A stretch of 32,202 nt of DNA from an uncultured Flavobacteriaceae bacterium (GTDB lineage Bacteria; Bacteroidota; Bacteroidia; Flavobacteriales; Flavobacteriaceae): NCBI GenBank assembly GCA_937136755.1, contig CAKZOR010000082.1, forward strand, positions 1-32,202. The letters run 5' to 3'. The notes below the pieces were generated by a model, which saw only the letters and a list, made by a program, of their open reading frames with translations, was not told where the DNA came from and did not search any database. This document shows positions 10,723 through 18,160 of this stretch, in pieces (positions within the stretch are counted from its first letter, which is position 1; each line of letters opens with the position of its first letter). The translations under genes and the position numbers were made by a program.

Positions 10723-11362
10723 GAAATTTAGTGTATTCTCAGACATTCTTTCAAAAATAGAAAAAAAGCCGCTACCAGGTAGGCCCAGTCATTTAAAAAT
10801 GATGTGGGCACAACGCGATAAAATACTAAAGTACCCAGACACATTTAGTAGAAATCCAAAAAAAGCAGCAGTCTTGGCTGCTTTTTATCCTGATCTAAAT
10901 GAGGAAACCCATTTATTGTTGATTAAGAGGCAGGGTGGAAATGGGGTTCATGCCCATCAGATTGCGCTTCCTGGAGGCAAATATGAATCGTATGATTTTG
11001 ATTTAAAAGAGACGGCACTTAGAGAAGCCTATGAAGAAGTAGGCATTTTAAAAACTCAGATTAGGTCTGTCAGAGCACTTAGTTCCTTATATATTCCACC
11101 AAGTAATTTTATAGTTCAGCCCTTTATGGCACTCTACGACAAGCAATTACCTTTTGTATTAGAAACCTCAGAGGTGCATTCTGTTATAGAAGTACCTGTG
11201 TCTGTATTGCTAAGAGAAGACATTGTTACAAGCCAGTGGGTACAGTTGTCCCAATCTGCTAAAGTAAAAGTTCCTGGTTTTGCGATTGGAGATGAGTGGG
11301 TCTGGGGAGCGACAGCCATGATGCTCAGTGAAATACGCACAATTTTAAATGACGCCTTATAG
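10721..11362 (+). CDS. NUDIX hydrolase, CoA pyrophosphatase type
   Basis: A 213-residue cytosolic hydrolase of nucleoside diphosphate linked compounds. The Nudix box is visible as PGGKYES... through TALREAYEEVGI (84-109); the REAYEEVG half carries the metal-binding glutamates. The preceding LLLIKRQGGNGVHAHQIALPGG resembles the CoA-specific signature of the NudL/Pcd1 group, which cleaves CoA to phosphopantetheine and 3',5'-ADP, so CoA or its oxidised forms are the likely substrates. ATG 10721 is chosen over the TTG at 10715, which lies within the promoter-proximal spacer. It diverges from the cyclophilin gene and is followed closely by the acyltransferase. Confidence 0.85.
   Translation: MKFSVFSDILSKIEKKPLPGRPSHLKMMWAQRDKILKYPDTFSRNPKKAAVLAAFYPDLNEETHLLLIKRQGGNGVHAHQIALPGGKYESYDFDLKETALREAYEEVGILKTQIRSVRALSSLYIPPSNFIVQPFMALYDKQLPFVLETSEVHSVIEVPVSVLLREDIVTSQWVQLSQSAKVKVPGFAIGDEWVWGATAMMLSEIRTILNDAL
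10752..10759 (-). promoter_or_regulatory. -7 promoter box for the cyclophilin gene
   Basis: On the minus strand this reads TATTTTTG, a perfect TAnnTTTG match, located inside the first codons of the NUDIX gene. Expected transcription start near 10748 gives a leader of about 26 bases for the ATG at 10722, or almost none for the ATG at 10746. Confidence 0.5.
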
Positions 11363-11364
11363 GT

Positions 11365-11372
11365 TATTTTTG
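11365..11372 (+). promoter_or_regulatory. -7 promoter box before the acyltransferase gene
   Basis: TATTTTTG, an exact consensus match, three bases after the NUDIX stop. The expected start near 11376 leaves a 66-base leader. A variant TATTTTAG directly follows at 11373-11380. Confidence 0.5.
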
Positions 11373-11441
11373 TATTTTAGCCACTTGTCTTGGAAGGTAA
11401 TTCTTACAGTTTTGTATTGCTTTCTGATTTAAACCAATTCT

Positions 11442-12266
11442 ATGCCTTTCATAAAAAGAAACCCTTTTGGTCATATTTTATTTTTAAAAAAATTATTGAT
11501 TCGTTATTTGGGAATACTCACCCATCAACGGTACAAGGGTTTTAATACTTTGGACATTGAAGGTTCAGAGATCATTAAAGACTTACCAGGAGAAAATGTG
11601 CTTTTTGTGAGCAATCATCAGACCTATTTTGCTGACGTTGTGGCTATGTTTCACGTGTTTAACGCATCATTGAGCGGTCGTGTAGATTCTATTAAAAACG
11701 TGGGCTATATTTGGCACCCAAAATTAAATATTTACTACGTAGCTGCTGCAGAAACCATGAAACAGAGTTTGTTGGCTAAGATTCTAGCCTATGCGGGCTC
11801 TATTAGTATAGAGCGAACTTGGCGTGCAGAAGGTAAAGATGTTAACAGGCAGGTTAAAATGTCGGACATTTCTAATATTGGAAAAGCCCTTAATGACGGT
11901 TGGGTGATTACTTTCCCTCAGGGCACTACTACACCTTGGAAGCCTATTAGAAAAGGTACTGCACACATCATTAAAAAGTATAAGCCCGTTGTAGTACCTG
12001 TTGTCATAGATGGTTTTAGACGCTCTTTTGATAAGAAAGGGTTGCGTGTTAAAAAGAAAGGAATCTTACAGTCTTTTGTAATTAAACCTCCCATGGAAAT
12101 TGATTATGACAATGAATCCATTGAGCAAATCATTGAAAAATTAGAGTTTGCCATAGAACAACATCCTTCTTTTCTCAAAGTACTCAAGCCTGAGGAGATT
12201 GCTCAAATGGAGCAGGACAACCAGAGGCGTCGCTTTAGAAAACACAAACATCCTAAGGGAGATTAA
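11442..12266 (+). CDS. 1-acyl-sn-glycerol-3-phosphate acyltransferase (PlsC-like)
   Basis: A 274-residue membrane-associated acyltransferase that most likely transfers an acyl chain to lysophosphatidate or a related acceptor during phospholipid synthesis. The PlsC fold is shown by SNHQTYFADV (57-66), the catalytic His block, and by FPQGTTT (158-164) followed by KGTAHIIKKYKPVVVPVVI, the third and fourth family blocks. Two departures from the textbook family are visible: five residues rather than four separate His59 from Asp65, and the usual FPEG is FPQG. The C-terminal tail is strongly basic (RRRFRKHKHPKGD), suitable for membrane contact. Substrate specificity cannot be read from sequence. Confidence 0.82.
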   Translation: MPFIKRNPFGHILFLKKLLIRYLGILTHQRYKGFNTLDIEGSEIIKDLPGENVLFVSNHQTYFADVVAMFHVFNASLSGRVDSIKNVGYIWHPKLNIYYVAAAETMKQSLLAKILAYAGSISIERTWRAEGKDVNRQVKMSDISNIGKALNDGWVITFPQGTTTPWKPIRKGTAHIIKKYKPVVVPVVIDGFRRSFDKKGLRVKKKGILQSFVIKPPMEIDYDNESIEQIIEKLEFAIEQHPSFLKVLKPEEIAQMEQDNQRRRFRKHKHPKGD

Positions 12267-12313
12267 TTTTTTAAAGGGTACTCCTATATTTGATTGTTAG
12301 TAGTAGGTTTTTT

Positions 12314-12955
12314 TTAATCCTCAAGCTTAATGAGTTCCTTATAATTGTGTTTCAGTTTTTTTAAAAGTATCCCGTAAAGTAGTCTGTAGAACAATAGTAA
12401 AAGTCCTATTGCAAGGGCAATAACAACAAGGACCACTAGTCCTATTATTCCCCAGAATATAAAAGGGTTTTCTCTTTGATGAGCCATCTCAAGAATGGTT
12501 TCGGACTCTGGTCCATACAATATACTGCCTATGAGCCCTCCAAGTGTTGCTACACCAAGCATACTAAGATTAAACCAAACATATTGGCTCACAGTTTTTT
12601 TGACCTTTAAAATACTTTGGATTAATTCTTTGACTGAGGACTGGTAACTCACCAATTTATAGTTTTTGTAAAAGAGTACAATAAAGTACACCAAGACAGA
12701 ATAATTCACTACTGTGAGCACAGTTATAAAGGTAGAAAGTCTCATACTTTCTATAATTTCTTCTTGTTCAGTGCTTCTGGTGAGTATACTCAAGGCAGTC
12801 CAAAAAACAAATTCAGCAATAGAAATATAATACAACCACTTTACTATAGAGGAAGATCGCTTCCATATAAGGGCATATAACGCTTCTCGGTTGAGTTTTG
12901 GAAAGCCACTTTCCTTAGCCTTCCAATCTTTTTTCAAAAGTTCTAACTCTTTCAT
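12314..12955 (-). CDS. Four-helix membrane protein coupled to a sigma factor
   Basis: A 213-residue protein of no named family that I can recognise. It begins with a hydrophilic cytosolic segment (ELELLKKDWKAKESGFPKLN...), then has four likely membrane helices at about 40-57, 76-95, 124-147 and 163-197, with a basic C-terminal tail. It starts one base after the stop of the sigma factor gene, so the two are probably translated together. In flavobacteria such a membrane protein commonly follows this kind of sigma gene, so a role as anti-sigma factor or sensor is a reasonable inference, but no anti-sigma zinc-finger motif is present. Confidence 0.7.
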   Translation of the reverse strand: MKELELLKKDWKAKESGFPKLNREALYALIWKRSSSIVKWLYYISIAEFVFWTALSILTRSTEQEEIIESMRLSTFITVLTVVNYSVLVYFIVLFYKNYKLVSYQSSVKELIQSILKVKKTVSQYVWFNLSMLGVATLGGLIGSILYGPESETILEMAHQRENPFIFWGIIGLVVLVVIALAIGLLLLFYRLLYGILLKKLKHNYKELIKLED

Positions 12956-12956
12956 A

Positions 12957-13454
12957 TTAAGGCTTTAATATTTTTTTTAACTTTTTCTTTATTCTATTCA
13001 TTTTTACCCTTGCATTTACCTCAGTAATTCCCAGAGTTTCTGAAATTTCCTCATAATTCTTGTCTTCTAAAAAGAGAAAGATGAGTGCTTTGTCTATGTC
13101 GTTTAAAGATTTTATTGCGGCATACATAAGTATAAGTTGTTCCTCTTCTTCTCTATCATAGGCTTCGTAAGTACTTGTTTTGAAAAGCACATGGTCAATG
13201 TCGTGAACATCTATTCTTTTCTTTTCCTTTCTGTATTGGGTAATGGCTGTATTAATAGCCACCCGATACATCCAGGTACTAAATTTTGAATCTCCTCTAA
13301 ACTTAGGGTAGGCCTTCCACAATTGAATACTGATCTCTTGAAATAAATCGTGATGACTGTCGCGATCTTTAGCATAAAGGGTACAGATCTTGTGCACAAT
13401 GTTTTGGTGTGCCTCAAAAGCTATTAAGAATTTATGTTCTAAATCTTTATTCAA
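12957..13454 (-). CDS. RNA polymerase sigma-70 family (ECF) sigma factor
   Basis: A 165-residue alternative sigma factor made only of regions 2 and 4. Region 2 is seen at about 30-82 (DLFQEISIQLWKAYPKF, then FSTWMYRVAINTAITQYRK), and region 4 at about 115-162 with the helix-turn-helix YEEISETLGITEVNARVKM. The only usable start is TTG at 13454, because TAA stands two codons upstream and the next in-frame Met is within region 2. It is followed one base later by a membrane protein gene that may control it. The regulon is unknown. Functional class is quite sure. Confidence 0.88.
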   Translation of the reverse strand: MNKDLEHKFLIAFEAHQNIVHKICTLYAKDRDSHHDLFQEISIQLWKAYPKFRGDSKFSTWMYRVAINTAITQYRKEKKRIDVHDIDHVLFKTSTYEAYDREEEEQLILMYAAIKSLNDIDKALIFLFLEDKNYEEISETLGITEVNARVKMNRIKKKLKKILKP

Positions 13455-13499
13455 TTTTTATATATCTAAGAATAAGTAGTTAAAGAAAGGTTTTTGTTA

Positions 13500-13535
13500 C
13501 AAGAAAAACACCCAAAAGATTTTCTTTTGGGTGTT
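13500..13535 (-). terminator. Rho-independent terminator after the M20 amidohydrolase gene
   Basis: A perfect 13-bp inverted repeat (13507-13519 with 13523-13535; core ACACCC/GGGTGT) with a three-base loop. On the minus strand the stem is followed by a T-rich run, placing it as the terminator of the gene ending at 13561; a shorter T-run on the other side could also act on the plus strand. Confidence 0.8.
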
Positions 13536-13560
13536 TTAATAGCTAGGCCTAATGCGCCTA

Positions 13561-14985
13561 TTAGTTTCTGTAGTTTAAGGCTGGTGCCCTGTCTCCAATT
13601 AAAGGGACGTATTTGAAATTTGTACCCAGTCTTTCCTGGTGTTCTTTTTTAGCTGCTGCTATTAGCTTTGGGTTGTTGAACAACTCAATAACGCTAAGAG
13701 TAAGTGTTTTAGCGGCTACCATCATTCCTTTATTTCCAATAGTTGTTCCGCCGGCCGCAACTGCTTGCCAGGAATGTGCAGCAGTACCAGGAACCCAGGT
13801 AGCTGTTCCAAAACCTACCGTAGGTACGGCAAAGGAAACATCCCCAACATCGGTAGAGCCTCCCGCTTTCGCTGTGGTTTGATAAGGCGCTATTGCAGCA
13901 GCAGTTTCTTGGTCCGCACTATCCTGTCCAAGTGTTTTGGCAATAGTATTAGCAAAGGATAATTCAGTATCATTGTATTGCACACCACCTACTTTTGTGA
14001 GGTTTTTGTGTACCATTTCTTGTAGGCTCAGGTTGGGGAGTAATTCATGGGTTCCTCCAATAATTTCGTAGTCCATTGTTGTTCCAGTTCCCAAGGCAGC
14101 TCCCTCCGCTGCCTTGACCATTCGGTCAAATATATCCATTACCACATCTCTTTTGTTGTGTCTGGCATAATAGTAAACTTCTGCATAATCTGGAACCACA
14201 TTAGGAGCCTTTCCTCCACTGGTAATAACATAGTGAATTCTAGCGTCTTCTAAAACGTGTTCCCGCATCATATTGATCATATTGTTCATGGCCTCTACGC
14301 CATCTAAAGCGGAACGTCCCATATGTGGAGCCGCTGCAGCATGAGCAGAAACACCATAAAATCTAAATTTAGCAGATTTATTTGCTAAGGCAGCTCCTGC
14401 ACTGGCAGCGTTTTTTGCGCCAGGATGCCAGTGTAGGGCAATGTCTACATCATTAAACAATCCCGCTCTGACCATATACACTTTTCCAGAACCGCCCTCT
14501 TCAGCAGGACAACCATAAAAACGAACACGTCCTTTTTTATTGTTGGCCTCTAACCACTCTTTTACAGCAATTGCAGCTGCAGTAGAAGCGGTGCCAAATA
14601 AATGGTGGCCGCAAGCGTGCCCTGCTTTTTCACCTGCAGATTCTTTGCTAGGAATGGCTTTTTGAGAGAGCCCTGGCAGTGCGTCGTACTCCCCTAAAAT
14701 AGCAATCACGGGACCTTCATTACCGTATTCTGCTGTGAAAGCGGTTGGTATTCCAGCCACAGCAGTAGTTATTTTAAAACCAGCATTGGCTAAGGTTTCT
14801 TGTAACAAAGCACTGCTTTGCTTTTCTTGGTATCCCATCTCTGCTAAGCCCCAAATTTGCTGTGCTATATCACTATAATATGCAGTCTTAGTCTCTAAAT
14901 TTTTTAAAACATCAGTAGGTTTTTTTTGTGCCATTGCACCAAAACCCAGACCACATAAAGCAGCAGTAAAGATTAATTTTTTCAT
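13561..14985 (-). CDS. Exported M20-family amidohydrolase (AbgB-like)
   Basis: A 474-residue metal-dependent amidohydrolase of peptidase family M20D. It has a signal peptide (MKKLIFTAALCGLGFGAMAQ, cut after AQ). Metal ligands and catalytic residues appear in GEYDALPGL (98-106), the HACGHH motif (123-128), AEEGGSGK (161-168) with the Glu pair, and LHWHPGA (184-190). The relatives are AbgB (p-aminobenzoyl-glutamate hydrolase) and N-acyl amino acid amidohydrolases, so an N-acylated amino acid or dipeptide is the likely substrate. Export suggests scavenging in the periplasm. It is followed by a strong terminator. Confidence 0.88.
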   Translation of the reverse strand: MKKLIFTAALCGLGFGAMAQKKPTDVLKNLETKTAYYSDIAQQIWGLAEMGYQEKQSSALLQETLANAGFKITTAVAGIPTAFTAEYGNEGPVIAILGEYDALPGLSQKAIPSKESAGEKAGHACGHHLFGTASTAAAIAVKEWLEANNKKGRVRFYGCPAEEGGSGKVYMVRAGLFNDVDIALHWHPGAKNAASAGAALANKSAKFRFYGVSAHAAAAPHMGRSALDGVEAMNNMINMMREHVLEDARIHYVITSGGKAPNVVPDYAEVYYYARHNKRDVVMDIFDRMVKAAEGAALGTGTTMDYEIIGGTHELLPNLSLQEMVHKNLTKVGGVQYNDTELSFANTIAKTLGQDSADQETAAAIAPYQTTAKAGGSTDVGDVSFAVPTVGFGTATWVPGTAAHSWQAVAAGGTTIGNKGMMVAAKTLTLSVIELFNNPKLIAAAKKEHQERLGTNFKYVPLIGDRAPALNYRN

Positions 14986-15024
14986 TTGGTTTAATTAATT
15001 GGTTTGTAATAAAAATAAGGATAA

Positions 15025-16710
15025 TTATTGAACTAAATACACCCTTGCTTCATAGGGTGCTAAAAGGTTTTCTGCCTTAATTTCCTGATGCGTATTGCGC
15101 AGTAATAGGCTTTTAGGCAATTCACTTAAATCACCTAAGGCTACTTGAGCCTCTAGGGTGCTAAAATTCAATAGAATTAAATACACTTTAGTTTCATAGC
15201 TTCTGGTGTAGGCATAAACAGATTCGTTTTTAGGATCAATAAGAGTGTAGTGTCCATATATAAGACCCAGATGATTCTTTCTCAGTGCGGTCGCTTTCCT
15301 GAAAAAATGAAGCACTGAAGAAGGGTTTTTTTCCTGGTCTGCCACATTGATTCCTTTTGTGAAATTTTGGTTTACCTCAATCCATGGGGTTGTTTTTGAA
15401 AAACCAGCAGCATGACTCACGTCCCACTGCATAGGTGTTCTAGCATTGTCTCTACTGGTGTCTTTTTCATTCTCCATAAAAACATGGAGATCTTCCCCTT
15501 TGTTTTTGGCTATTTCATAACGGTTTATAGTGTTTATATCTCTGTATTGGTCTATGCGATCAAAACGAATATTGGTCATCCCAATTTCATCTCCAAAATA
15601 AAAATAGGGAGTACCTCTCATGGTCAGTAAAAAAGTGTGGAGCATAGTCGCAGACGCATACCAAAAGTCTGGGTGGTCGTTTCCCCACCTACTCACAGAT
15701 CTAGGGAAGTCGTGATTGCTTAAATACACACTACCCCAACCATCTTTTTCAAAGGCTTTATCCCATCTAGAATGAATCTCTTTAAAAGAAGAAAGTGGCC
15801 AGCCCTCTGGATTTTTTTCAAAAACAGTACCTGGTTTTCGGTCTAGTGACATGAGGTCAAAGTGAAAGAACATATTGAGCTCTTTTCGGTTTTCTCCCAC
15901 CAGATCTAAAGCCTTTTCTATGGTAATTCCTGGTGCTTCTCCCACGGTCATGACGTTGTATTTGGAGAGTACCTCCGAATGCATCTCCTGAAGGTATTCA
16001 TGCAACTTAGGACCTTGAGCGTAATAAGAAATGAAGTCTCCATTGAACTCTGGTGGTAATTCAGGATAGTTGGTGTCTTTTGATATAAAAGGAATTACGT
16101 CCATTCTAAAGCCATCTACGCCTTTCTCAAACCAATAAGCCATCATAGTATATATTTCTTGTCTCAAGGCTGGATTTTCCCATTTTAGGTCGGGTTGTTT
16201 TACAGAAAAATAATGTAGGTAATAGGCATTGGTGGTAGCTTCGTATTTCCAAGCGTTCTCCTCCACGTCAAAATAACTCCATCTTTTTGGCGGGGTTCCT
16301 TTTTCTGCTGGCCACCAATGGTAATAATCCCTGTATGGATTGTTCCTATCTTTTCTAGATTCCTGAAACCATTTGTGTTCATCACTCGAGTGATTTACCA
16401 CTAAATCCATGACTAATTTTAACCCCCTATCATGCATTCCTTTGAGTAGGGAGTCAAAATCTTCCATACTACCAAATTCAGCCATAATGTTTTGGTAATC
16501 ACTAATGTCATAACCATTGTCGTCATTTGGAGACTCATACACTGGATTGAGCCAGATAATGTCTACTCCCAAACTTTTAATATAGTCTAGCCTTTGTAAG
16601 ATGCCTTTTAAATCTCCAACTCCATTCCCAGAGGTGTCTTGAAAACTTCTCGGATAAATTTGGTACACAATGCCTTCTTTCCACCAGGCGTTATTTTGAT
16701 TTGTTGTCAT
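15025..16710 (-). CDS. GH13 alpha-glucosidase (oligo-1,6-glucosidase type)
   Basis: A 561-residue glycoside hydrolase family 13 enzyme releasing glucose from short alpha-glucans. The opening WWKEGIVYQIYPRSF and the four GH13 regions are intact: DLVVNH (102-107), GFRMDVI (200-206) with nucleophile D204, VGEAPG (256-261) with acid/base E258, and LSNHDFPR (330-337) with D334. The residue after the nucleophile is Val (V205); in characterised GH13 glucosidases Val here goes with alpha-1,6 specificity and Thr with alpha-1,4, so isomaltose-type substrates are inferred. No signal peptide, so it acts in the cytosol. It starts one base after the xerD stop. Confidence 0.93.
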   Translation of the reverse strand: MTTNQNNAWWKEGIVYQIYPRSFQDTSGNGVGDLKGILQRLDYIKSLGVDIIWLNPVYESPNDDNGYDISDYQNIMAEFGSMEDFDSLLKGMHDRGLKLVMDLVVNHSSDEHKWFQESRKDRNNPYRDYYHWWPAEKGTPPKRWSYFDVEENAWKYEATTNAYYLHYFSVKQPDLKWENPALRQEIYTMMAYWFEKGVDGFRMDVIPFISKDTNYPELPPEFNGDFISYYAQGPKLHEYLQEMHSEVLSKYNVMTVGEAPGITIEKALDLVGENRKELNMFFHFDLMSLDRKPGTVFEKNPEGWPLSSFKEIHSRWDKAFEKDGWGSVYLSNHDFPRSVSRWGNDHPDFWYASATMLHTFLLTMRGTPYFYFGDEIGMTNIRFDRIDQYRDINTINRYEIAKNKGEDLHVFMENEKDTSRDNARTPMQWDVSHAAGFSKTTPWIEVNQNFTKGINVADQEKNPSSVLHFFRKATALRKNHLGLIYGHYTLIDPKNESVYAYTRSYETKVYLILLNFSTLEAQVALGDLSELPKSLLLRNTHQEIKAENLLAPYEARVYLVQ

Positions 16711-16711
16711 A

Positions 16712-17605
16712 TTATTTTCTTGGATGATATTGATTGAGCACTCCAGCCAGGTGAGTTCTGTCTAGGTGCATATATATTTCTGTAGTTGTAATACTTTCGT
16801 GTCCTAACAATTGTTGAATGACCCTTAAATCTGCCCCATTTTCTAAAAGATGTGTGGCAAATGAGTGTCTAAAACTGTGTGGGCTGATGGTTTTTTCTAG
16901 GGCAATTTTTTTGGCCAATTGTTTAATAATGGTAAAAATCATGGCCCTAGTTAACCCTTGTCCCCTACGGTTTAAAAATAGGGTATCTATCGCTTCTTTT
17001 TGTGGTTTTTGAAGCGGCCTCACGGCTTTCAAATATACTTTTATGAGCTTTTCTGTTGTGGGATTAACCGGAACAAAACGCTCCTTATTTCCCTTTCCTA
17101 AAACCCTTATGAAGCCCTCTTCAAAAAATAAATCAGATATTTTAAGCGAAGTTAATTCAGACACCCTAAGTCCGCAGCCGTATAGGGTTTCTAGGATGGC
17201 CACATTTCTCTGGCCTTCAAGACTGCTTCGATCTATTGCGTCAATGAGCGCATCTATTTCTTGGGTAGAAAGCACGGGAGGTAATTTCCTTCCCAATCTT
17301 GGAGATTCTACCATTTCCATAGGGTTGTCTGCTCGGTATTTTTCAAATACCAGGTAGTTAAAAAAGCTTTTTAATCCAGATATAAATCTCGCTTGAGAGC
17401 GCTCACTTAGAGATTTAACGCTTTCATAAACGCCCTCTAGAACCGTGTCTTTGTCTATTGTTATTGGTAGGGCTTTTGCGTTATTAGAGACTGATTTCTG
17501 AAGCTTTTGTATATCATAAACATAGCTTTCCACCGCATTCTTAGACAGGCCTCTCTCTATTTGAAGATAACTTTTATAAGCGCTAATTGCCTGTTCCCAA
17601 TTCAT
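16712..17605 (-). CDS. xerD: Tyrosine recombinase XerD
   Basis: A 297-residue site-specific recombinase that resolves chromosome dimers at dif near the end of replication, with XerC or alone. The N-terminal SAM-like core-binding domain occupies about 1-90. The catalytic domain has all expected residues: R147 (GCGLRVSEL), K171 (GKGNKERFVP), H243 and R246 (HSFRHSFATHLL), H269 (LLGHESI) and nucleophile Y278 (TTEIYMHLD). Length and gene context (single copy beside housekeeping genes, no att sites or other mobile genes) favour the housekeeping XerD rather than an integrase. The alpha-glucosidase follows after one base. Confidence 0.93.
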   Translation of the reverse strand: MNWEQAISAYKSYLQIERGLSKNAVESYVYDIQKLQKSVSNNAKALPITIDKDTVLEGVYESVKSLSERSQARFISGLKSFFNYLVFEKYRADNPMEMVESPRLGRKLPPVLSTQEIDALIDAIDRSSLEGQRNVAILETLYGCGLRVSELTSLKISDLFFEEGFIRVLGKGNKERFVPVNPTTEKLIKVYLKAVRPLQKPQKEAIDTLFLNRRGQGLTRAMIFTIIKQLAKKIALEKTISPHSFRHSFATHLLENGADLRVIQQLLGHESITTTEIYMHLDRTHLAGVLNQYHPRK

Positions 17606-17674
17606 ATTTTAAAAATAAGATTGTTTTGTTTGCTACACAAGGAATTATACAAATGCTCGCAAATCCTTTTTTTA

Positions 17675-17682
17675 TATATTTG
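17675..17682 (+). promoter_or_regulatory. -7 promoter box of aroQ (leaderless candidate)
   Basis: TATATTTG matches TAnnTTTG exactly and is three bases from the aroQ ATG at 17686, the same spacing as in front of guaA. No clear -33 TTG is found at the usual distance. Confidence 0.55.
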
Positions 17683-17685
17683 GGT

Positions 17686-18099
17686 ATGAAAATTTGCATT
17701 ATAAACGGCCCAAATTTAAACCTCTTGGGTAAGAGAGAGCCAAGTATATACGGGAATAGTTCTTTTGAAACTTATTTGGAAGAATTGAAAAGTGCTTTTC
17801 CAAGCATAGACTTTGACTATTTCCAATCTAATATTGAGGGAGAAATCATTGACAAGCTACATGAGGTAGGATTTGATTATGAGGGTATTGTTCTCAACGC
17901 GGGGGCTTATACCCACACTTCGGTGGGCATAGCCGATGCCGTTAAAGCCATTAGCACTCCAGTAGTAGAAGTGCATATATCCAATACCCACACCAGAGAG
18001 TCTTTTAGGCATTTGTCTTATATTTCTCCAGTGGCAAAAGGCGTTATTCTCGGTTTTGGCATGCAAAGTTACCAATTGGCCGTACAGAGTTTTTTATAA
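17686..18099 (+). CDS. aroQ: 3-dehydroquinate dehydratase, type II
   Basis: It carries out the third step of the shikimate pathway, 3-dehydroquinate to 3-dehydroshikimate, as a cytosolic dodecamer. The 137-residue length is typical. The start GPNLNLLGKREPSIYG (8-23) carries the active-site Arg17 and catalytic Tyr22; NAGAYTH (71-77) and EVHISN (95-100, with His97) and the Arg in HTRESFR complete the site. The true start is ATG 17686; an open frame extends upstream to 17587 but those codons precede the promoter box and do not resemble the family. It diverges from xerD and ends at a strong terminator. Confidence 0.96.
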   Translation: MKICIINGPNLNLLGKREPSIYGNSSFETYLEELKSAFPSIDFDYFQSNIEGEIIDKLHEVGFDYEGIVLNAGAYTHTSVGIADAVKAISTPVVEVHISNTHTRESFRHLSYISPVAKGVILGFGMQSYQLAVQSFL

Positions 18100-18111
18100 G
18101 AAATACAAGTC

Positions 18112-18146
18112 AAAAAAAAGGCGCCCTTCTGGGCGCCTTTTTTTTT
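18112..18146. terminator. Bidirectional terminator between aroQ and lpdA
   Basis: A G+C-only seven-base-pair stem GGCGCCC/GGGCGCC (18120-18126 with 18131-18137) closes a TTCT loop and is flanked by eight A on the left and nine T on the right. The symmetric A/T runs let it end both aroQ (plus) and lpdA (minus). Confidence 0.92.
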
Positions 18147-18160
18147 GGTTTATGCATTTT

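Noticed and set aside
12267..12313. Possible terminator between the acyltransferase and the membrane protein gene
   Set aside because: There is a T-run near 12309 but only a four- to five-base imperfect stem before it, too weak to call.
13613..13882. Plus-strand open frame opposite the M20 amidohydrolase
   Set aside because: Low-complexity Ala/Val/Pro sequence mirrored from the Ala/Gly-rich coding strand; the minus-strand gene has full catalytic motifs.
16712..17605. Tyrosine recombinase as evidence of a mobile element
   Set aside because: The protein fits housekeeping XerD, and there is no tRNA, attachment repeat, cargo or composition shift nearby.
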